This document shows positions 16,828 to 25,240 of a DNA stretch of 64,000 nucleotides, piece after piece. Position numbers and translations under genes: made by a program. Source of the DNA: Flavobacterium nitrogenifigens. GTDB lineage: Bacteria > Bacteroidota > Bacteroidia > Flavobacteriales > Flavobacteriaceae. The notes below the pieces were generated by a model. It was not told the DNA's origin. It saw only the letters and a program-made list of their open reading frames with translations, and did not search any database. The number at the start of each line of letters is the position of its first letter. Position 1 is the stretch's first letter. The stretch lies in contig NZ_QJRI01000172.1 in assembly GCF_003254565.1 (NCBI RefSeq), forward strand, positions 1-64,000, written 5' to 3'.

Positions 16828-17388
16828 ATGAAAATTATTTCGTTACATCAAGAAGAAACCAAAATCATAAAGCTGGCTGTCGAGAACAATCGTCAGGCAC
16901 AGCAGCAGATTTATAGTAAGTTTTCTTCAAAAATGTTAAGTGTATGCCGTCAATATATAAAAGACATACAATTGGCAGAAGATGTAATGATAACGGCTTT
17001 CATGAAGGTTTTTACGAATATCAAAAACTTTGAGCACAAAGGAAGTTTTGAAGGATGGATTCGAAGAATTATGGTTAACGAATGCATTTCTTATTTAAGA
17101 GTTCAGAAAAAAGTAAAATTTGCCGAAGATGAATTTTTTGTTGAAGAAAGCTTTAATGAAATCGACAGCCAATTTACGGTAGAACAGATCCAATATTTAA
17201 TTGATGCTTTGCCCGATGGCTACAAAATGGTTTTCAATTTATATGCGATTGAAGGCTACAAACACAATGAAATTGCCAAGATGTTGGGAATAAATGAAGG
17301 AACATCAAAATCGCAATTATCGCATGCTAGAAAAATGCTGCAAACACAAATTACTATTTTAAAAAAACAAGATAATGGAACCGAATAA
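16828..17388 (+). CDS. ECF-type RNA polymerase sigma factor
   Basis: The protein has 186 residues and has only sigma regions 2 and 4. Region 2 spans roughly 25-95 (MLSVCRQYIKDIQLAEDVMITAFMKVF, then FEGWIRRIMVNECISYLR, which binds the -10 element). Region 4 spans roughly 125-178 (LPDGYKMVFNLYAIEGYKHNEIAKMLGINEGTSKSQLSHARKML, with a helix-turn-helix). It overlaps the next gene, a membrane protein with anti-sigma features, by 14 bases. This is the standard arrangement for a sigma factor held inactive by an inner-membrane partner. The target promoters are unknown; the outer-membrane protein gene two places on is a candidate. Confidence 0.9.
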   Translation: MKIISLHQEETKIIKLAVENNRQAQQQIYSKFSSKMLSVCRQYIKDIQLAEDVMITAFMKVFTNIKNFEHKGSFEGWIRRIMVNECISYLRVQKKVKFAEDEFFVEESFNEIDSQFTVEQIQYLIDALPDGYKMVFNLYAIEGYKHNEIAKMLGINEGTSKSQLSHARKMLQTQITILKKQDNGTE

Positions 17389-18085
17389 TTTTGAAAAGGA
17401 TTTCCGTGAAAAACTAAACCAACGCGAAATTGAACCAAGCAACAAAGCTTGGGATCGATTGGATGCCATGTTGAGTGTAGCAGAAGAAAAGAAACCAAAG
17501 AGAAATAGAAAATGGTTGTATATCGCTGCCAGTTTGATCGGATTTTTATTGATTGGGACTTTGTTTTTCAATCAAAATAAAAAATCAGTCGCAACGCCAG
17601 AAACGGTAATTGTTGAAAAAGAAACTGAAACCAAAAAATCAGTTACAGAACCTATTTTAAATAAAGCAGATTCGGTAAAAACGGAAACTATAATTGCTGA
17701 AAAAATTTCAGAGGAAACAGTTAATAAAGAAAAAACAGCCAAAAGTCAAATCTCAAATAAAATCATTAAAAATGTATCAAATCAAGTAGCGGAGTCTTCA
17801 ATCATCATCAAAAACAATCAAGAAAAAGAATCAGTAAATAATCAAATTCAAATTACAGAAACTTCAAAAAAAGAAAATGTAGATCAGTTATTAGAGACAG
17901 CTGAAAATAAAGTTGTAGCTCAAAATCAAATCAAAAAGGCAAAAGTAAAAATCAATGCTAATGATTTGCTCAATCAGGTCGATGGAGAACTGGAACTTTC
18001 TTTTAGAGAAAAAGTAATCACAAAAGTGAACAAAAATCTTCAGGAAGTTAAAGTTGCTATATCTAACAGAAATCAGCAAGAATAG
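17375..18085 (+). CDS. Single-pass membrane protein, probable anti-sigma factor
   Basis: The protein has 236 residues. The N-terminal 45 residues are soluble and charged (FEKDFREKLNQREIEPSNKAWDRLDAML), with one transmembrane helix at about 47-65 (WLYIAASLIGFLLIGTLFF). The long periplasmic tail is Lys/Glu/Asn-rich and low-complexity, with predicted coiled-coil. The PS.KAWDRL motif before the helix is common in flavobacterial proteins encoded right after ECF sigma factors. No zinc-binding anti-sigma motif (HxxxCxxC) is present, so inhibition would be by another mode. The start overlaps the sigma gene by 14 bases, indicating coupled translation. Confidence 0.75.
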   Translation: MEPNNFEKDFREKLNQREIEPSNKAWDRLDAMLSVAEEKKPKRNRKWLYIAASLIGFLLIGTLFFNQNKKSVATPETVIVEKETETKKSVTEPILNKADSVKTETIIAEKISEETVNKEKTAKSQISNKIIKNVSNQVAESSIIIKNNQEKESVNNQIQITETSKKENVDQLLETAENKVVAQNQIKKAKVKINANDLLNQVDGELELSFREKVITKVNKNLQEVKVAISNRNQQE

Positions 18086-18152
18086 GATTTACCACTCACA
18101 ATTTAAAAAATCATCATCAATCAAATATTCAATCATTTTAAAACAATCAATC

Positions 18153-19181
18153 ATGAGAAATTTTACCATTTATCTTATACTTTTCTTCTTTTTAGTAATA
18201 AGTAAAGTAGTAGGACAAGAAACTTTTGAGTCTGAAGCGAAAAGAATTGCTGATAAAATTGAGAAAATTACCAAAGAGGAAAAAGAAACTTTAAAGGAAG
18301 AAGTTGAAGCTGTAAATGTTCAGTTGTCTGAAGGGAAAATTACACAAGAACAGGCAGACAAACGTAAAAAAGAATTAGCAGAAGCGAGAGCTGTAATTAT
18401 CGAAGAAAAAGTAACTCTCGCTCAAAATGAATTAAATGATCTTGTTCAGAAAAAAGTAGACGGAAAAATAAAAGAAGATTCTGCAAAAGTGTATATGATT
18501 CGTTGGAAGTCATATAGTCACCATAAAGATTCTATTCGCAGTGAAAAAAGAACAACATCCCAATTTGTATTTGCAATGGGATTAAACAATATGATGGTCG
18601 ACGGAAAACTTCAGGACTCAAATTATAAATTTATGGGATCGCATTTTTATGAATGGGGATTTACCTATAATTCAAGATTAATGAAAAACGATAATCTGCT
18701 TCATGCCAAATACGGACTTTCATTAATGTACAATAATATACGTCCAACAAATAACAGAAGTTTTGTAGTAGATGGCGAACAGACAAATCTGGTTGAAAAT
18801 CCAGTTCATTTAACTGAATCTCGTTTCAGAAATGTGTATTTGGTGGCACCTGTGCATTTAGAATTTGATTTTACAAGGCCAATAGAGCGCGACGGGAAAA
18901 CGTATTTTAAAACCCATAAAAGTTTCCGTTTTGGTGTTGGAGGTTATGCAGGAATCAACGTAAAATCAAAACAGATTTTAAAATTTGAAGAAGAAGATTT
19001 AAAATATAAAACCACCATAAAAGGCGATTACAATGTAAATAATTTTATTTATGGTCTGAGTTCGTATATCGGTTATAGAGAATTGAGTTTATATTTTAAG
19101 TACGATTTAAACCCATTGTTTCAGGATAATCTAGTAAAAGAGAATAACATATCGTTAGGACTTCGCGTAGATTTAAACTAA
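18153..19181 (+). CDS. Outer-membrane beta-barrel protein with N-terminal coiled coil
   Basis: The protein has 342 residues. A signal peptide (1-21, ending VVGQ) is followed by a long Glu/Lys coiled coil (about 25-120) and a predicted beta barrel ending ISLGLRVDLN. The open frame extends to 18054, but that part overlaps the upstream gene by 32 bases and lacks a signal sequence. The ATG at 18153 puts the signal peptide at the N-terminus. It probably forms an operon with the sigma and anti-sigma genes and may be the envelope output or sensor of that module. I do not recognise the family by name. Confidence 0.75.
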   Translation: MRNFTIYLILFFFLVISKVVGQETFESEAKRIADKIEKITKEEKETLKEEVEAVNVQLSEGKITQEQADKRKKELAEARAVIIEEKVTLAQNELNDLVQKKVDGKIKEDSAKVYMIRWKSYSHHKDSIRSEKRTTSQFVFAMGLNNMMVDGKLQDSNYKFMGSHFYEWGFTYNSRLMKNDNLLHAKYGLSLMYNNIRPTNNRSFVVDGEQTNLVENPVHLTESRFRNVYLVAPVHLEFDFTRPIERDGKTYFKTHKSFRFGVGGYAGINVKSKQILKFEEEDLKYKTTIKGDYNVNNFIYGLSSYIGYRELSLYFKYDLNPLFQDNLVKENNISLGLRVDLN

Positions 19182-19203
19182 AATTACTGGTCGTTTAGTT
19201 AGT

Positions 19204-19234
19204 GAAAAAAGCATCTTATTTAAGATGCTTTTTT
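19204..19234 (+). terminator. Terminator of the sigma/anti-sigma/barrel operon
   Basis: AAAAAAGCATCTTA TT TAAGATGCTTTTTT is a perfect stem followed by T residues. Confidence 0.85.
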
Positions 19235-19309
19235 GCTTTAAAATGATAAAAATTCCAGCAAGAATTGCGTATTTTTGCAAGCTCTCAACTTTTAAAATTT
19301 TAATATACT

Positions 19310-21382
19310 TTGATTTCACAAAGCACCATTGACTCTGTTTTTGAAACTGCTCGAGTAGAGGAGGTTATTGGCGATTTTGTCAATTTAAAACGCGCAGGAA
19401 GTAATTTTAAAGGTTTGAGTCCATTCTCAGATGAGCGTTCGCCTTCGTTCATGGTTTCTCCGGCAAAAGGGATCTGGAAAGATTTTAGTACAGGAAAAGG
19501 AGGGAATTCTGTTAAATTCTTAATGGAACATTCACAATTTACCTATCCCGAAGCGATTCGATACTTGGCTAAAAAATACAATATCGAAATTGAAGAAACC
19601 GAACAGACAGAAGCAGAAAAAGCAAATACAGATATTCGTGAAAGTATGTACTTGGTTTCTGAATTTGCAGCCAAATATTTTCAGGATGTTTTAGTTAATT
19701 CTGAAGAAGGAAAAGCAATTGGGTTGTCTTATTTTAAAGAAAGAGGATTTACCAACGAAACCATTAAAAAGTTCAATTTAGGATATTCTCCAGAAACTTG
19801 GGATGCTTTGACGAAAGAGGCTCTTGGGAAAGGATATAAATTAGAATTTTTAGAAAGTACAGGTTTAACAATTCCGAGAGAAGATCGTCCGTTTGACCGA
19901 TTTAAAGGCCGTGTGATGTTTCCGATTCAAAGTATGTCGGGGCGTGTTTTAGGTTTTGGTGGGCGTATTTTAACCAATGATAAAAAAGCGGCAAAATACC
20001 TGAATTCGCCAGAAAGTGACATTTACCATAAAAGTAAAGTCCTTTACGGAATTTATCATGCAAAACAATCTATAGCCAAACAAAATAACTGCTTCTTAGT
20101 TGAAGGATATACCGATGTGATTCAGTTTAATCAAGCCGGAATAGAAAATGTTGTGGCGTCATCTGGAACTGCTTTAACTCCAGATCAGATTCGTTTGATC
20201 AATCGTCTGACGCGAAATATCACCGTTCTTTTTGATGGAGATGCAGCTGGTCTACGAGCGGCCATTAGAGGAATTGATTTGATTTTGGAAGAAGGAATGA
20301 ACGTGCGAGTTTGTTCTTTTCCTCAGGGAGAAGATCCAGACAGTTTTGCCCGTAAAAATTCTCATGACGATTTAGTTGCTTATTTAGAAAACAACAGTAA
20401 AGATTTTATTCAGTTTAAGGCTTCGATTTTAATGGGCGAAGCTAAAAACGATCCAATAAAAAAAGCTGATCTGATTCGTGATATGGTTACGAGTATTTCA
20501 AAAATACCAGATCGTATTCAGCGTGAAGTATATATTCAGGAATGTGCCCGAATTATGGATATTTCTGAGCAGGTTTTAACGAGCACTTTAGCTCAGCTAA
20601 TTCAGAAGGATATAGCTGATGCTAATAAAAAGCAGAAACAAGAACAAAAACCTTTTGAGGTTGTTAGAAATCAACCTCCACAAGCAGGTACGTTTTCTGG
20701 AGGAGATCCAGAAGATCCGAGAACAGGCCCGCCAGAAGGTTACGATTATCCAGGAGATCCAGGATATTACCCTCCGCAACAAACTCAAAAAGTAGATATT
20801 TTATATGGTTTCGAAAGAAAAGTCATTGAGGTTTTACTTTTGTACGGAAGTGTGGTAGAAGATTTTGAAGATGTTTTCTTGAAAGCAGATGAAGAAGGGA
20901 ATGTAAAAGAAGTCTCTGAAAAAAGACAATATAAGGTATTCGAAAAAATATATTTAAGCCTTCAGGAAGATGAGATAGAGTTGTCGAATGTTTTATTTAA
21001 AAATATTTACACTAATATTATTGATTTTTATAATCAGAATGAGAAATTTAGTTTGGATAAATATTTGATGCATTTGGAGCCTGAATTTGCTCAGGAAGTG
21101 ACCAATATTTTAATGGAAGACGAAAGGTTGACCATTCATAATTGGGAAGGGCAGAATATTTTTCCGAAACAAAAAAGTGAAACGATTGAGCAGAATGTTT
21201 CTGAGACGATATTTGCTATGCGATGGTATTTGGTGTCTGCAATCATAGCAGAATTAAAAAATTCTCTTCTAACGAATCCGCAAGAAGATAATTCAGAAAT
21301 TTTAAGCATGGTGATTGATTATTCTAAACTGCTGAATAATTTTTCGAAGAAGTTAGGTCGTGTAGTGGTGCCTTATCATTAA
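19310..21382 (+). CDS. dnaG: DNA primase DnaG
   Basis: This enzyme makes the RNA primers for chromosome replication. The protein has 690 residues and starts at TTG (MISQSTIDSVFETARVEEVIGDFV, the usual N-terminus). The RNA-polymerase/TOPRIM core is intact: VEGYTDVIQF, SSGTALT and FDGDAAGLRAA. A Pro/Gly-rich linker (about 455-490) joins it to the C-terminal helicase-binding domain. The odd point is the N-terminal zinc ribbon. The pattern is present (GLSPFSDERSPSFMVSP..GIWKDFSTGKGG), but the Cys/His ligands of the usual CPFH...CFGC are replaced by Ser and other residues, so zinc should not bind. The gene stands alone, with its own terminator. Confidence 0.95.
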   Translation: MISQSTIDSVFETARVEEVIGDFVNLKRAGSNFKGLSPFSDERSPSFMVSPAKGIWKDFSTGKGGNSVKFLMEHSQFTYPEAIRYLAKKYNIEIEETEQTEAEKANTDIRESMYLVSEFAAKYFQDVLVNSEEGKAIGLSYFKERGFTNETIKKFNLGYSPETWDALTKEALGKGYKLEFLESTGLTIPREDRPFDRFKGRVMFPIQSMSGRVLGFGGRILTNDKKAAKYLNSPESDIYHKSKVLYGIYHAKQSIAKQNNCFLVEGYTDVIQFNQAGIENVVASSGTALTPDQIRLINRLTRNITVLFDGDAAGLRAAIRGIDLILEEGMNVRVCSFPQGEDPDSFARKNSHDDLVAYLENNSKDFIQFKASILMGEAKNDPIKKADLIRDMVTSISKIPDRIQREVYIQECARIMDISEQVLTSTLAQLIQKDIADANKKQKQEQKPFEVVRNQPPQAGTFSGGDPEDPRTGPPEGYDYPGDPGYYPPQQTQKVDILYGFERKVIEVLLLYGSVVEDFEDVFLKADEEGNVKEVSEKRQYKVFEKIYLSLQEDEIELSNVLFKNIYTNIIDFYNQNEKFSLDKYLMHLEPEFAQEVTNILMEDERLTIHNWEGQNIFPKQKSETIEQNVSETIFAMRWYLVSAIIAELKNSLLTNPQEDNSEILSMVIDYSKLLNNFSKKLGRVVVPYH

Positions 21383-21385
21383 AAA

Positions 21386-21436
21386 GAGAAAAACTCTATC
21401 TAATTTGATTGATTCAAAAAAAGATAGAGTTTTTAT
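21386..21436 (+). terminator. Terminator after dnaG
   Basis: AAAAACTCTATCT and AAGATAGAGTTTTTA form a stem around a 19-base loop; it can serve the convergent regulator gene as well. Confidence 0.75.
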
Positions 21437-21476
21437 AGGTTTTCGATTTGCTTAAATTAAGCTAGTCGAGCTGTAA

Positions 21477-22106
21477 TTAAATAATTTCTAAAGTCTTAGC
21501 TTTGTTTACTAAGTCAACCAAATTAGTGACGTTTAATTTCGTTAATAATCTCAATTTGTAAGTACTGATCGTTTTTTCGTTCAGATTTAAGATTTTAGAG
21601 ATTTCGTTGTTTTTCTTACCATCACTTAAGTAACGTAAAACTTCGATCTCACGGTTAGAAAGTTTTCTGTACAGACGCTCACTCTTGCTTTGTTTAGCGA
21701 TAAGTGCCATGTTTTTACGTACTGTTTCGTTGATGATAATTTTTCCTTCGTGTACTTTAATAATAGAATGACCTAATGTTTCAAGTTTTTCTGTTTTGTG
21801 TACATACCCAGAAACTCCTGCTTTAATTGCATTTGGAGCATACATTTGCTCAGCAAGATCACTGAAAATAACAATTTTTGTTTTTGGGAAATTTTTCAGG
21901 ATTGATTTGATTTCGAAGATGCTTGAAAGCCCTTCTAGTTCTAAATCTAAGATTAGAATATCGATTTCCTTCGTTTGAAGGATATCTCTAACCATTGAAA
22001 AATTGCCTACGTTGGCAACAATTGAAATTTGATCGTGGTCTTTGAAATAAGACTTAACGCCAAAGTGCGTCACAGGATGATTGTCTGCTAGACATACTTT
22101 AATCAT
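21477..22106 (-). CDS. Response regulator of the NarL/FixJ (LuxR-type) family
   Basis: The protein has 209 residues. The receiver domain (1-120) has acidic residue D8, phospho-acceptor D54 (DILILDLELEG), the switch serine (IVIFSD) and the KAGVSGYVHK lysine segment. A LuxR-type helix-turn-helix (about 145-205) follows with LSNREIEVLRYLSDGKKNNEISKILNLNEKTISTYKLRLLTKL. No sensor kinase gene is adjacent, so it is an orphan in this window. Such regulators in the phylum control diverse genes; the target is unknown. It lies convergent with dnaG and upstream of nothing on its own strand. Confidence 0.9.
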   Translation of the reverse strand: MIKVCLADNHPVTHFGVKSYFKDHDQISIVANVGNFSMVRDILQTKEIDILILDLELEGLSSIFEIKSILKNFPKTKIVIFSDLAEQMYAPNAIKAGVSGYVHKTEKLETLGHSIIKVHEGKIIINETVRKNMALIAKQSKSERLYRKLSNREIEVLRYLSDGKKNNEISKILNLNEKTISTYKLRLLTKLNVTNLVDLVNKAKTLEII

Positions 22107-22198
22107 AATTTTTACCTTTTTTAGAATTGTTCATGTTTTTGGAACGGTAAAATTAATAAATAAATTCTGTAATAACTCGCAGAGAATGTTAAAATGTA

Positions 22199-23005
22199 TT
22201 ATTTTAACGTTTTTGGTATCAAACAAACTGGAATCGGATCCATTTTATGCTTGTTACTGGTGTTTAATCGTTTATAGATTTCAAAGACAGATTTTTCTCT
22301 CCCTTCAAAGTCAGATGCCGTCTTTCCTGACTCCGCGGCTAGCATCGCCCATTCCAATTCGTCATAACTTGCTCCTAATTGATCTTCATCGGTACGATTG
22401 TCTCCAAACAAGCCATCAGTAGGAGCAGCTGTTAAAATTGATTGTGGGATTTGCAAAAATTCTCCTAAAGCGTATACATCAGATTTCATTAAATCGGCAA
22501 TCGGACTTAAATCTACTCCGCCATCTCCGTATTTTGTATAAAATCCAACGCCAAAATCTTCAACCTTGTTTCCTGTTCCAGCAACCAATAAACCATGAAT
22601 TCCTGCTAAATAATATAAAGAAGTCATTCTAATACGTGCACGCGTGTTTGCCAAAGCTAAATTTACTTTAGCTTGATCATCGGTTGAAGGGACACTGCTT
22701 TTAAAAGATTCAAAAACTCCTGTCAAATCAGTTTTAACATCAGAAACATTAGGGAAACGTTTTTTAAGCTGGTCAATATGCTTTCTTCCTCTTGACACCT
22801 GGCTTTCTGCCTGATGAATTGGCATTTCTACACATAAAACTTTCAGTCCGGTCTGTGCGCATAAAGTTGAAGTTACTGCAGAATCTACACCTCCTGAGAT
22901 TCCAATGACAAAACCATTTACTTTTGCATTAGCAGCGTAATTTTTTAACCACTCTACAATGTGCGTATTTACTTTTTCTGTCTGAATTGTGCTTTTTTTA
23001 GCCAT
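22199..23005 (-). CDS. nadE: NH3-dependent NAD(+) synthetase
   Basis: This enzyme catalyses the last step of NAD synthesis: amidation of nicotinic acid adenine dinucleotide with ATP. The protein has 268 residues, the single-domain ammonia-using form without a nitrilase-like glutaminase domain. The PP-loop is S37-GGVDS42 (GISGGVDSAVTSTL). Further NadE signatures are NTRARIRMTSLYY, GTGNKVEDFGVGFYTKYGDGGVDLSPIADLMKSDVY and PTDGLFGDNRTDEDQLG. It is divergent from gldB, with a 99-base intergenic region that contains the gldB promoter box. The same nadE-gldB-gldC order is, as I recall, found in gliding flavobacteria. Confidence 0.95.
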   Translation of the reverse strand: MAKKSTIQTEKVNTHIVEWLKNYAANAKVNGFVIGISGGVDSAVTSTLCAQTGLKVLCVEMPIHQAESQVSRGRKHIDQLKKRFPNVSDVKTDLTGVFESFKSSVPSTDDQAKVNLALANTRARIRMTSLYYLAGIHGLLVAGTGNKVEDFGVGFYTKYGDGGVDLSPIADLMKSDVYALGEFLQIPQSILTAAPTDGLFGDNRTDEDQLGASYDELEWAMLAAESGKTASDFEGREKSVFEIYKRLNTSNKHKMDPIPVCLIPKTLK

Positions 23006-23034
23006 AATAGTTTAAGTTTTAAGATACAGGGATG

Positions 23035-23042
23035 TATATTTG
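23035..23042 (+). promoter_or_regulatory. -7 box of gldBC
   Basis: TATATTTG matches TAnnTTTG and lies 62 bases before the gldB ATG. No exact TTG is seen at the -33 spacing. Confidence 0.45.
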
Positions 23043-23104
23043 CAGAATTATTTTGAGTATGCACTTACTTAAAATTCTGATAACACAAATCTAATTAAAA
23101 TAAA

Positions 23105-24061
23105 ATGAAAATATATCGCTTTGCAGTGGTTCTATGCCTGTTTTTTTTGTCTTGCAACCAAAAAAGTAAGGTTGAAAAAGCAGTAGAAGAAATTCCTGTT
23201 GATATTAAAGTGGAAAGATTTGATAAGGTGTTTTTTGAGACCAAACCTCAAGATCTTCCAAAAATAAAAAAACAATATCCTTTTTTCTTTCCTGGCAATG
23301 ATGATAATGTCTGGGTTCAGAAAATGAACGATCCGATCTGGAGAGAAGTTTACGAAGAAGTTCAGAAAAAATACAGCAATTTTGAACCTGTTCGCAAAGA
23401 GTTTAATGAGCTTTTTCAGCACGTAAAATATTATTTTCCTAAAACTAAAATTCCTAAAGTAATTACTGTTATTGGGGAAATGGATTATAATGCAAAATCA
23501 ATTTATGCAGACAGTCTTGTAGTGGTAGCTTTGGAATTGTATTTAGGAAAGGATCATAAGTTTTATGAGTTTCCGAATTACTTAAAAGAGAATTTTGAAG
23601 AAAGACAGATTATGCCAGACGTGGTTTCTAGTTTTTCTTATCGAAATATTCCAAATTCAATTGATAGGAGTTTGGTTGCTCAAATGATTTTTGAAGGAAA
23701 ACAGCTTTATGCAAAAGATTTGCTGATTCCTGAATATACAGATGCAGAAAAAATGGGGTATACTCCTGAACAGATAAAATGGTGCGAAGAAAATGAGGCC
23801 TATATGTGGCGTTATTTTATAGAGAATGAAATGCTTTACAATGAAGATCCTAAATTGAGAGCACGATTTATAGCTCCAGCACCTTTTTCTAAATTCTTTT
23901 TAGAAATAGATAACGATTCTCCAGGGCGAGTGGGAGCTTGGATTGGCTGGCAGATGGTACGTTCTTACATGAAAAATAATAGTGATGTTTCTTTGGCTGA
24001 ATTGTTCAAGCTTGAGCCAAAAGAAATCTTCGAAAAATCAAAATATAAACCTAAGAAATAA
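23105..24061 (+). CDS. gldB: Gliding motility lipoprotein GldB
   Basis: GldB is required for gliding motility and, with other Gld proteins, for the type IX secretion/gliding apparatus of Bacteroidota. The protein has 318 residues with a lipoprotein signal (lipobox FFLSC, Cys17). Recognisable features of the family are DIKVERFDKVFFE near the start, FPGRVGAW-like SPGRVGAWIGWQMVRSYM near the end, and the MMWRYF-like AYMWRYFIENE segment. It has no known enzymatic motif. Its stop overlaps the start of gldC by one base (TAATG), as expected for the gldBC operon. GldB sits in the envelope facing the periplasm. Confidence 0.93.
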   Translation: MKIYRFAVVLCLFFLSCNQKSKVEKAVEEIPVDIKVERFDKVFFETKPQDLPKIKKQYPFFFPGNDDNVWVQKMNDPIWREVYEEVQKKYSNFEPVRKEFNELFQHVKYYFPKTKIPKVITVIGEMDYNAKSIYADSLVVVALELYLGKDHKFYEFPNYLKENFEERQIMPDVVSSFSYRNIPNSIDRSLVAQMIFEGKQLYAKDLLIPEYTDAEKMGYTPEQIKWCEENEAYMWRYFIENEMLYNEDPKLRARFIAPAPFSKFFLEIDNDSPGRVGAWIGWQMVRSYMKNNSDVSLAELFKLEPKEIFEKSKYKPKK

Positions 24062-24393
24062 TGGCAAATATAAACTCAGAAATTAAATTCAATATAGAAT
24101 TGGACGAAAACCGCGTTCCGGAAAAACTAACATGGAGTGCACAAGACGGTGGAGTTCAAGCCGAAGAGGCAAAAGCAATTATGCTGTCTATTTGGGATAG
24201 TAAAGCAAAAGAAACCATGCGTATTGATTTGTGGACAAAAGATATGCCGGTAGATGAAATGAAAATTTTCTTCCACCAGACTTTAGTGGCAATGTCGGAC
24301 ACTTTTAAACGTGCAACAGATGACGAAAAAATGTCTGATACCATGAAAGATTTCTGCGATTACTTTGCAGAAAAACTAGAACTTACGAAATAG
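24061..24393 (+). CDS. gldC: Gliding motility protein GldC
   Basis: The protein has 110 residues, soluble and without a signal peptide. The sequence from SEIKFNIELDENRVPEKLTWSAQDGG to MKDFCDYFAEKLEL is characteristic of GldC. GldC is small and cytoplasmic; in F. johnsoniae its loss is reported to reduce rather than abolish gliding. It is translationally coupled to gldB (one-base overlap) and closed by a terminator built from the AAATCCCAAATTCC repeat. Confidence 0.93.
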   Translation: MANINSEIKFNIELDENRVPEKLTWSAQDGGVQAEEAKAIMLSIWDSKAKETMRIDLWTKDMPVDEMKIFFHQTLVAMSDTFKRATDDEKMSDTMKDFCDYFAEKLELTK

Positions 24394-24409
24394 TCAGATT
24401 TTAGATAAA

Positions 24410-24455
24410 GAAAATCCCAAATTCCAATCTTAAATATTGGGTTTGGGATTTTTTA
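24410..24455 (+). terminator. Terminator of gldBC, AATTCCAA-family repeat
   Basis: AAAATCCCAAA (24411-24421) pairs with TTTGGGATTTT (24442-24452), followed by T residues. The same motif recurs at 25161-25197, 32235-32317 and 43864-43955. Confidence 0.75.
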
Positions 24456-24486
24456 TTTTGTACATTGTCTGGGTAAAACAAATTAT

Positions 24487-25146
24487 ATGCTGTTTCCTTT
24501 TCTGGTAAGCCTTGTCGGATTGTTTTTTTTACTTGCCAATGCGATACGGTTTTACATGACCTGCAAAAACAGAGATGTATTGTATCATATTATAACAGCT
24601 TATTTGGTACTGTTGTTTTGTGTAGAGTTACTTTGCCATATAATCGGATTCCTTTATCCAAATTCTAATTTCTTCCTTTCGCACTATTATTTTATTTTCC
24701 AGTTTATCACACTTAATCTCTTTTTTTATAAAAGTTTTTCAAGTAAAGTGCTAAAGCAGATTATGGCAATTGTGTTTGTTTCGGTGCTACTTTTTTTAGG
24801 ATATCAATATTATGATAGACCTTCTTTGTATTGGGAGTTTAATTTGATAGAAATAGCTATAACATCTATTCCGCTGTTGTTTTATGCAGTCTATTATATT
24901 GTTTTAAATTTAAAAAAGCATAAGCATAACTATTTCTATTTCTGTAATGGACTCATTATTTATGTAACAAGCAGTGCTGGTATTTTTCTGTCTGGAAATA
25001 GTGAATCGGTGATTTTTACAGAACCGTTTGTGTTGGATTTCTGGTTCTTCAATTCTCTTTTTTACATCTTCTATCAGTTTCTGATTTATAAAGAATGGAG
25101 ATCTTTAAATTTTAGGAGAAAAACGAAGAAAAAACTACAATGGTAA
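24487..25146 (+). CDS. Multi-pass membrane protein of unknown function
   Basis: The protein has 219 residues and is strongly hydrophobic, with about six to seven predicted transmembrane segments (4-26, 33-56, 66-80, 87-103, 115-138, 147-165, 175-195) and a basic C-terminus (RRKTKKKLQW). It starts at an ATG 31 bases after the gldC terminator and has no signal peptide. No family motif is visible. Multi-pass proteins of this length and layout occur in Flavobacterium beside sensor kinases, but no kinase is adjacent here. The function is unknown; the position between gldC and ysxC gives no clue. Confidence 0.7.
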   Translation: MLFPFLVSLVGLFFLLANAIRFYMTCKNRDVLYHIITAYLVLLFCVELLCHIIGFLYPNSNFFLSHYYFIFQFITLNLFFYKSFSSKVLKQIMAIVFVSVLLFLGYQYYDRPSLYWEFNLIEIAITSIPLLFYAVYYIVLNLKKHKHNYFYFCNGLIIYVTSSAGIFLSGNSESVIFTEPFVLDFWFFNSLFYIFYQFLIYKEWRSLNFRRKTKKKLQW

Positions 25147-25147
25147 A

Positions 25148-25205
25148 TTCCAATAAAAAAATCCCAAATTCCAATTTTAAGATTTGGAATTTGGGATTTA
25201 ATATT
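25148..25205. repeat. AATTCCAA-family inverted repeat, possible bidirectional terminator
   Basis: ATCCCAAATTCCAA (25161-25174) is the exact reverse complement of TTGGAATTTGGGAT (25184-25197). It lies between the convergent membrane-protein and ysxC genes and could end transcription of both, although the T runs are short. Confidence 0.65.
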
Positions 25206-25240
25206 TTGAGTTTCTAAAGTTTAGAATTTGGAATTTAATT

